Assembly: GCA_026119935.1 (NCBI GenBank)
Contig: JALRMH010000047.1
Location: 186,001-250,000, forward strand
Origin: Endothia cerciana
Taxonomy: Eukaryota; Ascomycota; Sordariomycetes; Diaporthales; Cryphonectriaceae
Length of the DNA stretch: 64,000 nt
Direction of reading: 5' to 3'
Part shown: piece after piece, positions 55,672-64,000 of the stretch
Numbering within the stretch: position 1 is the first letter of the stretch
How the letters are laid out: each line of letters begins with the position of its first letter
Notes under the pieces: model-generated
Told to the model about the DNA's origin: nothing
The model's database searches: none
What the model saw: the letters and a program-made list of their open reading frames with translations, nothing else
Translations under genes and position numbers: made by a program

Positions 55672-56454
55672 GGGTGCCAAAGGGATTCCAAGACTGCGTT
55701 AGACACCTAAAATCATTTCTGCACAGCTACCTGCACTATTATCCTAGCTCTGCACTCCCTGTTGTTACCGCTTGCGTGATTTGCACTCTATTTTTGTCAA
55801 GACTGCCCCATTTCTAACTTGAATAGAAAGATGGCCAGACACCCAGTCCTTGCCAACATGCCCAACAGGAATGCCTACCCAACTTTGTCTGCATTCCCTC
55901 TTCCAAATTTAAATCGCTGTGTGCCACACTAAATCTATCTCTGAGAAGGCGTAGCAGTGCTTCGCCAACTTTTATTCAATGCTGTCCAGGGAGGATCCAA
56001 GTAATACTAGCTTGTTATCCTATCAGAACAACACCATCCCCCTGCATGCTTGCGGTGTAGAATTAGATCACATGCTACGTTGTAAATATGGTCAACTAAC
56101 AACCAACAGCCCCCATGTGACTAGACAAAGCGGCAATTAGACTCCGCCACTCGGCCTGAAATTGATAATGTCAACGGCAACACAGTGCCGAATTTCAGTC
56201 CTTAAGTGGCTATCATGAACAATGAAAGTAACTGACCCCTGTTCCTTTGAGGCAGTGACAAAAGTGTAAGCCCTACTATCCAACGTGGTTACAACAGTAA
56301 TGTGACCAAAATCTTTCTCAAGGTTCCCTGTCTAGCCTGCATAGGCTTGGATTGTAATCTCTTCGTTTTGGCTCTGATAGTAATAATATTTAGCAATAAT
56401 TACTAGTCCAGTAATAATTGGGTTATTTGAAAAATAAAATGCTTTATGCTTACT
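55672..56454. other. Intergenic region
   Basis: No gene seen. Confidence 0.4.
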
Positions 56455-56855
56455 TGTAATGAGCACTGCAGTAATCCGGAGATCCTTAAGTACATAAAGG
56501 GTTTATGCTAACAAGAGCGGTGCCAAGTACAATCCTTGAATAGGAAACACTGACTGGGTAAACATGCAAGTATTCACTGCCTTTGGGGCTATCAGAGTAC
56601 ATATGTAATCTGATACTTAGATTTACAACTGAAGAGCTATGTACAATGATCTATCTCATAGTAATGAGCGCTTCCTTATATATCCAGCTCTTCAGACTGG
56701 ATCTGGGGATCTGGAGCAGAGTTCCAGATCCTCCCTCCTTCATAACCCTAACCCTGGTTATATAATCCTTGGGTATCTGGTGCTGAGTTGTGATACCTGG
56801 TCCCTTTGTTGGCAGGGTCTGTTTCTGTGACCTGCATATTGGATGGGTTATAACA
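56455..56855 (-). mobile_element. Complete solo LTR
   Basis: TG...CA ends (TGTAATGAGCAC ... GGGTTATAACA on the plus strand). Flanks TTACT (56450-56454) and ATACT (56856-56860) match at 4 of 5 bases. Carries CATAACCCTAACCCTGG near 56740. It is the least mutated minus-orientation copy. Confidence 0.75.
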
Positions 56856-57665
56856 ATACTCTTTAATTTAGAATAAATATTGTAAGCTTGATATATAGTC
56901 TTCTTGCGGTAGGAAGAAGATATTACTATGGTAGATGTCTCAGAATCAAGGATCTGCGGGGATAAGTGGTATTGCCGCACTCTCTTTTATTAGAGTTTGT
57001 AATTTTCTTGTTGGTGATATTCCCATTTGATCCTTGACAATATATTATATATTATGAGTAGGATTCTGTCTTATGTTGCATTGCGTACTATTAAGTCCGG
57101 TGTGTTGGGACTATTATCGGGAGTATTAGGATTCCTACATCACATGATAGAAAAAAAACCAACGAAGTAGCATGATTAACTCTGTAGACCTACACCCAGT
57201 GTAGGAAACCAAAGTTGAGGAGTATGTACATTTTACATAATGCTTTTCAAAGCGCGCCCTGACTGCGAATACACTGTTGACTGATACCCTATTGCGTAAC
57301 ATGTATACTGGACATTATATTATTTGTTATCCCTTTATAATTCATGTTACTCACACGCCCTAATCAAATATTGTTCTCAGGATTGCTCGCTTTCAGCCCA
57401 ATGAAGCCAGCTGAGTAACAGGCTAGGTGCTAATTTTAGTAGCCTGGTCAAAACAAAAATACTCTGCAGGTCACTAAGAAGGTAGACACTTCATTAGATA
57501 GCTTATCTAGGTAGCAGGGCCCTATAAGCACCTTCCAACCCTCTTAAATAAGTATTTCTATTCAGACGTTCTCGTTTGAAGCACACTGGATCTACTCTAC
57601 CAAGTTCTATCTTTATTTGTACTGGCGCATACTTATCTAACATTATTCTTCCATTCATATCAATC
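56856..57665. other. Intergenic region
   Basis: No gene recognised; AT-rich with some GC-rich islands. Confidence 0.4.
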
Positions 57666-58304
57666 ATGGCGCAGATCTCGTGCCACATCTCTTGTGAACA
57701 CGGGCAACCTGTGCCAAACATTCAGGTTATGCTAGAATACCCACAGTCACGTCCTGCTCTACATTTCACATCCCGCACTTCACCTGACGGCAAGATCGAA
57801 TCTTGGACTCCAGTACAACCCTGGGTGAATATCGCCGGGCTTTTGCAAACAGTTATGGCAATGCCCAACCCGATCGCTAAAATGGCTTTCATAACTACTG
57901 GGACTTTTGGCGTACATCGATCTTCGTTTTGCACCGAACTGTGTCTGATAGAGGGCATCCAGTACGGCATTTCTCTTGTGCTCAAGCATACAACACCGGA
58001 TTACGTCGTTCAATACCTTGCTTATCCAGACCCCGCGCGCTGGCTAAGGCAGCCATCATCCTTCGCTGCATATGGGCAGGGCACTCAGTGCCAGCCAAGC
58101 AGGCACTCTTCTCGCGCTCCTTTCTTCTATAGCCGGACTTCGACTTCTCAACCTTGCACAGCACAAGCAACCCCTCATCGTTTCATCCCCTATAGACCTA
58201 CAGCTCAACAACAAAATAATGCTCCTACGAATAATGCTCAACAAGACGAGGAAATATCTGGAGGACCAGCCAAGACGATGAAAGAAGAGCGATCCGACTC
58301 CTGA
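57666..58304 (+). CDS. Transthyretin/HIUase-like protein, unusual C-terminus
   Basis: 212 codons from ATG at 57666. The N-terminus (ISCHISCEHGQPVPNIQVML, then SRTSPDGKIESW) is like the start of 5-hydroxyisourate hydrolases (ITCHVLDT..G.PA..V.V.LE, T..DGRI.SW). The C-terminal YRGS tetrapeptide needed for catalysis is not seen; a low-complexity Ser/Gln tail follows instead. So it may be a non-enzymatic relative, or the end may be wrong because of an unspliced intron. Confidence 0.4.
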   Translation: MAQISCHISCEHGQPVPNIQVMLEYPQSRPALHFTSRTSPDGKIESWTPVQPWVNIAGLLQTVMAMPNPIAKMAFITTGTFGVHRSSFCTELCLIEGIQYGISLVLKHTTPDYVVQYLAYPDPARWLRQPSSFAAYGQGTQCQPSRHSSRAPFFYSRTSTSQPCTAQATPHRFIPYRPTAQQQNNAPTNNAQQDEEISGGPAKTMKEERSDS

Positions 58305-59039
58305 ATTTGTTTTTCAAGCTCGAGTGACGGAGTGGCGGAGTACATAAAATCACGAGAAGGCCTACTGGTTTTGAGGTGATGAATACTATTATGAGTCCCT
58401 GTTTCTTATTTCAGAGTATTTATTATTTGGGTTCTTGGCAATTTTTGTCTTCTCTTGAGAGGCTGCATGGTTTCTAAATTCTTTTTTCCTGATATTTTAC
58501 TATACTGCTCTCTCATGATTCAATTTCACTGTTTCGTATTTTCCTCTCTATCGAACAGGATTTCGGCACCGTGGCCCCTGCGTAGTACTGTATTTTCATA
58601 AGCCTTATACTATGTTCTTAGTCAATTATCTAGAATTTAGTTATGAACAGAGTAGCGAAGTGAAGCTGGGATCCCGGATTTGGATTATAGCGCACGCAAT
58701 ACACCTTGCCAAGCTGCCAGGAGCCCGAATAGTATGCATAGTCCGGCTATTAGTAGGCCACAGGGTAATGTCTCACCTATTTTGAGAACAGATATCAATT
58801 TTGCCTTGGTCCTTTGCAGCCCCTTAAAATGGGATGCGGGTAGAGAGCCTAGCATCCCGAACCTAGGAACAGGGTGATTGCCGGAACACAGAACCACAAG
58901 AGTACAGTTCCCTATCTATCCAAATCGTATGCTGCTACATTTTCGGTTATAGGATGCTGGTGCAGGCCAGTCCAGTTTTGATTCAGAGTACTGCAAGCTT
59001 ACAAAATATTCTGTGCTTTGAGCTTCACTAGCACTAATA
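58305..59039. other. Intergenic region
   Basis: No gene seen; AT-rich, then a GC-richer stretch from 58680. Upstream region of the DUF3723 gene. Confidence 0.4.
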
Positions 59040-62000
59040 ATGGCTTACCAAGATATTGTTGGGATTATTCAAGTCCCCTTGAATGCCTACACTTACCAGC
59101 CCGATAAAGGAAGAGACGAAGATCCGGCAATCGTCAAGCATCTCTCCGATATCTTCAGGAAGGATGGGTGTAAGGCGGATCTTTGGGAACACCATATCAA
59201 GGGTGAAATTGATACCGCCACATATAGCAGACTACTGATCGCTTTGGGGCTTTCCGAGGACGGATTTCGGAGCATAGTGCAGACCGGCAAGTACCCACGG
59301 GTGCGTATCCGGAAACGCATCGTCTGTCTTGATGGGCGACAGAGAATTGCGGCAGCTCGGCGTCGATTTGGGAAGAAGTTCTGGTGGCCGGTGAAGCTCT
59401 ACCGAGACCCTCGCGTGTCCAGATTCTTGCATCAGGTAAAATATCCAGATGGCGAAATCTGCTGGCACCTGTTCCGTCTTGCGCTTGGCCAGCCGGATTT
59501 GGGCGGAGATTGGACATCGGAGTTATCGAAGAGCAAGAAGAAAATCCTTAACCTTCTGCTCCGAAGAGAAAATGGAGTATTCAGACACAAGAATATTGTC
59601 GCAGCCCTTTCTGCTGTGCTCGAATTTCCAGGAGCGAGGAGAGGATTCAAGCTTGGGACTATGCATAAGTATACCTCATTGCGATGTCCAGAGCAACTCG
59701 TGCGATACCTCCGCCGCATGTCGCGTATCTATTGGGAGGTTGCAGGTGATGCTTCCATATTGCCACACATGAACTCCAAAACCATCAGCTGTCTTCAGCG
59801 CTGTAATCCTTCGAATAGTGTTGATAAAGATTACATCGAATTTATGATGGATACAAAGCAAATTTTTCGAGGGGTCAAAGACATTTCTGTCCGGCGAAGG
59901 ATCAAAGAGAAATTATTATCTCTTGATATTATTTTCCCAAGCTTCGAGACATTCCACCAGAATATGATATATTTCTCTGTTGGGGCTAAAATCTTGCGGG
60001 AACACATTATTGATGAACCTGAGAAGTCTCAGGATAGAGATCAGACAAATGGAGAAGAAGATCTTTTCCAATCCTTACATAGGTGCTGGAGTCCGCCGGA
60101 AAGACCGCTTATAGAGGTATCTGAAGGGATATTTCTCCCGTTGGTATCGCTGGATGTGGACTTGGCCTGTATGCTGCTCTTCCTTGACGGGCAGAGAGAC
60201 TGTTTTTACCTATCGAAAGAGCCGATTCTGCAAGATAAGCGTGGTGAACCAGTACCGCCAGCTGCCGTAGACCCTTGGTACGTCAACCGGCTCCAGGCCC
60301 GAGCGAAGCAGTATGGCTTTCGTACGGCGAAAATCAATCGCGGACTCGCTGTGAAACCTCCACCTCCATATACACGAGACTGGAACCTCGATGGGAACGA
60401 AAGAGCAAAGAATTGGCGAGGCGGAAAGCCGACTGCTCGGAATTTCCTAGACCTGCAGCGCGATGGCTTCTTGACCACCCTCGAACAAGCCAATAGTCGA
60501 AAGGAAGTGACAGCAGGCTTTGTACAAAAGGATTTTCTGAAGGCTTTCTTCGGACCGTGGTCGTATATGACTGATGAACAGAAAATGCCGAGCCATTCGC
60601 CTTCCTTATCTGGGGGAGACCCTATGCAGATCGATGAGGACCTGGGGCCATCACCCGACGAGGACGCAATGCTGGTTGACAGGGCCCCACTCCCTCCACA
60701 GCCACGTGATCAGTCTTCTCAGCAAGCACTTTCACCCACTCAGGGGTCGGAGCCCTACCCAATGCAGGGATTTATGCATGGTTTGTCAACAACGCAGGAT
60801 CGTTTATTTAAAGTACCGATCATTGATCGAACAAATCCGCCTGAAATGCAAGTGCCGGTACTGGATTCGGCAATGCAGGTGGATACACGAGAGGTGGTGC
60901 GTGCCGAGATCATCTCACAACATCCCTCCGGAGGTGAATTGGATGTAGAACTGTCGAGCCGATCCCAAATCGATTTGCTGAGCTTAGAAACATCCCAGGT
61001 CCCCGGAATGCTACGGAACCCAAGCACGTTAACGGACAAACGTCCAGTTTACCAAATACAAGAATCTAACCAGACGGAAGTTTCCACACAGCTAACGACG
61101 GAAAAGCCGCTTCAAGACTCAAGCATTGATCGCGAACAGGAAATAGTACCATCAAGGCAATCTCCGCTCTCACTTTCCGGCTTTATTCACTTGGCTACTG
61201 GTATTTCCGAAGCTGAAGGAAATGGAAGAGAGCTGCTCAGGGAACCGCGAATGTATCGACAAGAACTAGTGCTCGGCCAAACGACAGACACGCCACACAC
61301 AGAAAATCTACCTCAAGATAAGGAGCGTAATAACTGCGGCTATCAACCACCTAGGGAATTAGAAATATTGCACAATCCACAAACTAAGAGGATATCAGGG
61401 CGATCTTCCGAGCAGCCTCAGAAACCTCGGCGCACTAAGAAAATTGAGCCTAGGAAGAGAAGTCGCCTGCTCAGTCAAGAATCTCAGACACCTCAGCACA
61501 CACAGAAACCGCAGCGCACTAAGGAACTTGAGCCTAGGAAGAGGAGCCGTCTGCTCAGTCAAGAATCTCAGACACCTCGGCGCATACAGAAACCTCAGCG
61601 CACTAAGAAACTTGAGCCTAGAAAGAGGATTCGTCTGCTCAGCCAGCACAACGAGAGAATTCATCTGCCCAGCCAAGAATCTCAGACACCTCGGCGCAGT
61701 GAGAGGATTCGTCTGCTTAGCCAAGAATCTCAGACACCTCGGCGCAGTGAGAGGATTCGTCTGCTCAGCCAAAATTCTCAGATACCTGGGCGCAGTGAGA
61801 GAATTCGTCTGCTCAGCCAAGAGCCTCTCGTACCTAATGCTATCTCGGGGCCTTCAGAGAAGGTAGATAGAAAGAGGAAAAATATAGCAATGCATGAAGC
61901 TGCAGGAATAGATATCGAACAGCCGCAACCCTTGCAAAAAAGAGTTCGTGCCAACACACCTCCTCGAATATCCTCTTCCAAAGAGAAGAAGCGCTCTCCG

Positions 62001-62366
62001 ATTCGCCCTCCAGTACTTCCGACTCTTCCAGTTGTTAATAGCTCTAAACAAAAAGACTCTTTAGCACAAGAGCCAAAGCAGCTTCTTCCTGAAGAGCAGA
62101 AGCGCTCTCCAATCTACCCCCCAACACTTAAAGTATCTGGCATATTCTCTTCTGAAGATAATCTTCCTGAAGAGCAAAAGCGCTCGCCAATCCGCCCTCC
62201 AGTGCCTTCCTACTTTCCACCTGCTGGTGGCTTCAAGAAAGGAGGTCTTGAGCAGACGCAGTTTTCTAATAATGCTGAAGAGCTAAATAGATTTGAAACT
62301 TTCTCAGAGTCTAGAGTAAACCCTACAGCTGATGTCTTGTGGGGCGAGAACGAGGAGGAGCTTTAG
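59040..62366 (+). CDS. DUF3723 family protein
   Basis: Intronless, 1108 codons from ATG at 59040. DUF3723 (PF12520) features in order: IIQVPLNAYTY near the start, DIFRKDGCKADLWEHHIKGE, IVCLDGRQRIAAARRRFG then WWPVKLYRD (residues about 95-125), YPDGEICWHLFRL, WTSELSKSKKK, FKLGTMHKYTSLRCPEQLV and YLRRMSRIYWEV. The second half is low complexity with basic SP repeats; about 61430-61830 holds repeats of RLLSQESQTPRR type. DUF3723 genes are found in fungal Starship elements; the molecular role is unknown. Intact. Confidence 0.75.
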   Translation: MAYQDIVGIIQVPLNAYTYQPDKGRDEDPAIVKHLSDIFRKDGCKADLWEHHIKGEIDTATYSRLLIALGLSEDGFRSIVQTGKYPRVRIRKRIVCLDGRQRIAAARRRFGKKFWWPVKLYRDPRVSRFLHQVKYPDGEICWHLFRLALGQPDLGGDWTSELSKSKKKILNLLLRRENGVFRHKNIVAALSAVLEFPGARRGFKLGTMHKYTSLRCPEQLVRYLRRMSRIYWEVAGDASILPHMNSKTISCLQRCNPSNSVDKDYIEFMMDTKQIFRGVKDISVRRRIKEKLLSLDIIFPSFETFHQNMIYFSVGAKILREHIIDEPEKSQDRDQTNGEEDLFQSLHRCWSPPERPLIEVSEGIFLPLVSLDVDLACMLLFLDGQRDCFYLSKEPILQDKRGEPVPPAAVDPWYVNRLQARAKQYGFRTAKINRGLAVKPPPPYTRDWNLDGNERAKNWRGGKPTARNFLDLQRDGFLTTLEQANSRKEVTAGFVQKDFLKAFFGPWSYMTDEQKMPSHSPSLSGGDPMQIDEDLGPSPDEDAMLVDRAPLPPQPRDQSSQQALSPTQGSEPYPMQGFMHGLSTTQDRLFKVPIIDRTNPPEMQVPVLDSAMQVDTREVVRAEIISQHPSGGELDVELSSRSQIDLLSLETSQVPGMLRNPSTLTDKRPVYQIQESNQTEVSTQLTTEKPLQDSSIDREQEIVPSRQSPLSLSGFIHLATGISEAEGNGRELLREPRMYRQELVLGQTTDTPHTENLPQDKERNNCGYQPPRELEILHNPQTKRISGRSSEQPQKPRRTKKIEPRKRSRLLSQESQTPQHTQKPQRTKELEPRKRSRLLSQESQTPRRIQKPQRTKKLEPRKRIRLLSQHNERIHLPSQESQTPRRSERIRLLSQESQTPRRSERIRLLSQNSQIPGRSERIRLLSQEPLVPNAISGPSEKVDRKRKNIAMHEAAGIDIEQPQPLQKRVRANTPPRISSSKEKKRSPIRPPVLPTLPVVNSSKQKDSLAQEPKQLLPEEQKRSPIYPPTLKVSGIFSSEDNLPEEQKRSPIRPPVPSYFPPAGGFKKGGLEQTQFSNNAEELNRFETFSESRVNPTADVLWGENEEEL

Positions 62367-62976
62367 TTCTCGATAGCATATTAATAGTTATTCCCAATCC
62401 AATTAATAGAATACAGCAGTAATAATGCTACTCATTCTTACTAAATCTACTAATACTAAATCTAGTAAGTGGCCCTTATTAAGTTATGTGAATATTCTGC
62501 AATACCTGAGAGTCGATTGATAGCTAGAGAGATATAGAAGATTTGTGGTATATTGGAGGACACTTTTTCTCTGAACGTGGATGAAAGAAGTTTCAAGTTT
62601 CAAGATGTATTAAGAGTAAGGGTATTAATATAATCAAGATATTACAGGCTCTTACTATAGTAGCGCCTAGAAGTTGAATATTCAGGTAATTATTGCATTC
62701 TGACACTATAATAATAGTATTCAACTCTCAATACAAATAGGTACTCAAACTCAACACACACACTTGCACAAGTCAGCATTAGTTTTATAAGGATTTTATA
62801 CCAATGTTTGGATTAGTGGCCAGCACTATAAGCTAAGGAGCTGATCAATACAGCTATTATGTTCCAAACTTTCTATCATACACTAATCTCGCCTAGCTGT
62901 ATATGTTGTTAGGAGAGCTCTCACTGACAGCTTAGGGTGGAGGAGCCGAAACTCGTGAGATCCTGCTTAAGAGTCC
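62367..62976. other. AT-rich intergenic region
   Basis: No gene seen. 3' ends of both neighbours. Confidence 0.4.
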
Positions 62977-63774
62977 TTACTCGAGCAGTGATTCGTCTCC
63001 CCATGCCTCGTTCCCATTCCTAGGCATGCAAGCCAGCAACAATCTTACAATCTCTGAATCCTGGCGCTCTATTGCAAAGTCCAAAGCTGTCATATCGTAT
63101 TCGCCTCGCTCATTTAGATCAGCGCCATTCTTCAATAGCAGCTGTACGCACTCAACATTATTATAGAGGACAGCTATAATAAGCGGTGTATTATTATAGT
63201 AGTTTTTGCTGTTGATATTTTCCAAGCAGTTGTCTTTTACTTCTGGGCAGTCCTCTAAGAGAAGTTTCAAAAGCTGATAGCTTTCTGTGAATAATGTAGC
63301 TGATCTAGTGTTTCCAGCTAAAAGATGCAGAGCTGTATCCCCTAGTCGGTCACGCTGAAGTGGGTCAGTGCCAGTACGTAGCAAAAGCTCGATAATCTCC
63401 TTTTTATCATCTCGGAATCTCTCTTTTGGAGTACAAAGGATGAAATGCAAAATCGTATCGCTACCGTCCTGGGAAATAGGAACATTGAAGTCCATATCGC
63501 TGCTATATAACAATAGCCGCAGCAATTCTAAGCCGCATAAACATGCATCATATAAAACCCATGTTTGCGGCATTGTTAATACAATGCCTTTTCCAAGCAA
63601 CAATCGAACTAGCTCGATATCTCTTGCTAATATAGCATATGCAAGAGCCGAGGATTCTGTATCTATCTGCCTATCATTCTCAACAAGGGTTGGAGTAGAG
63701 CTGCAGCTGGAAGACCATGATACTGTGGGGGAATTAAGATTAAGAGTTGATGTAGGCGATATAGGCGAATCCAT
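62977..63774 (-). CDS. Ankyrin-repeat protein
   Basis: Intact, 265 codons from an ATG at 63774. After a Ser-rich start there are about five ankyrin repeats, the clearest being GDTALHLLAGNT, NNTPLIIAVLYNNVECVQLL and YDMTALDFAIERQDSEIV. Ankyrin repeats bind other proteins; no enzymatic domain is attached. The partner is unknown. Confidence 0.7.
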   Translation of the reverse strand: MDSPISPTSTLNLNSPTVSWSSSCSSTPTLVENDRQIDTESSALAYAILARDIELVRLLLGKGIVLTMPQTWVLYDACLCGLELLRLLLYSSDMDFNVPISQDGSDTILHFILCTPKERFRDDKKEIIELLLRTGTDPLQRDRLGDTALHLLAGNTRSATLFTESYQLLKLLLEDCPEVKDNCLENINSKNYYNNTPLIIAVLYNNVECVQLLLKNGADLNERGEYDMTALDFAIERQDSEIVRLLLACMPRNGNEAWGDESLLE

Positions 63775-64000
63775 CGCAGTTGACTTGCTACTTTAATAAA
63801 CTTTCAAAGGGATACACAGTTTGGAGTAAAAAAACCTTTGAAAGATATAATAAGATAGGATAGAATAGATTTGGTATAAATCCTTTATCCTGTGTTTTAA
63901 CTCTGGGAGCCTTCTGTTCTTATCTTACTATTCGCTTAGAGAATTCCTGGCGCTGCCCGGAAAACGGCATTATTGTTTCTAAATGCGTCAAAGGAGGAAA
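63775..64000. other. Intergenic region at the window edge
   Basis: Probable promoter of the ankyrin gene; no other gene seen. Confidence 0.4.

Noticed and set aside
61395..61820. Minus-strand Leu-rich repeat frame inside the DUF3723 gene
   Set aside because: Shadow of the SQESQTPRR repeat.
1..64000. DUF3435 tyrosine recombinase (Starship captain)
   Set aside because: No frame with the expected size or R-x-x-R/Y pattern was recognised; only accessory families were seen.

Overview
The window looks like accessory, possibly subtelomeric, DNA of a filamentous ascomycete (Pezizomycotina). Genes are split by short GT-AG introns of about 46-130 bp. The recognisable families are fungal expansions: Gti1/Pac2 (WOPR), FunK1 kinase, DUF3723, ferric reductase, fungal transcription-factor-like proteins and ankyrin proteins. 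Repeats carry the C:G to T:A mutation pattern of repeat-induced point mutation (RIP). The species cannot be named from the sequence. No rRNA, tRNA, CRISPR array or true telomere tract was seen.

Layout. (1) 1-3.7 kb: a heavily RIP-mutated Ty3/gypsy element on the minus strand, whose 5' LTR ends at 2776 and abuts a broken alpha/beta-hydrolase gene. (2) 4.3-8.8 kb: a four-exon gene joining a Ulp1-like region to ankyrin repeats, then a small NIF3-like gene with a GC-AG intron. (3) 8.8-11.5 kb: weakly coding, unrecognised sequence. (4) 11.5-17.3 kb: two tandem copies of a unit made of an unknown two-exon gene (here Z), a minus-strand WOPR gene and a hairpin-repeat cluster. (5) 17.7-43.8 kb: the main structure, a direct tandem duplication of a multigene module. 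Copy I (17.7-27.3 kb) and copy II (29.8-43.8 kb) share the order FunK1 relic, gene A, LTR, zinc-ribbon microprotein, C2H2 gene, gene Y, LTR, gene V, gene W, hairpin repeats, WOPR gene. The copies differ by RIP-type stop codons and by which members stay open. (6) 44-47.7 kb: relics of the Ulp1-like gene and of WOPR genes, and a small bZIP-like gene. (7) 47.9-64 kb: a thaumatin-like secreted protein, a broken ferric reductase, a large unknown coiled-coil protein, a large DUF3723 protein and an ankyrin protein. Ferric reductase plus DUF3723 is a gene pairing known from Starship giant transposons, but no DUF3435 captain recombinase was seen here.

Seven copies of one LTR family, each carrying a telomere-like CCCTAA motif or its remains, are scattered through the window; at least two sit in short target-site duplications. 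Exon models below come from reading splice signals and frames by eye. Where paralogues agree in intron position and phase, the models are well supported.
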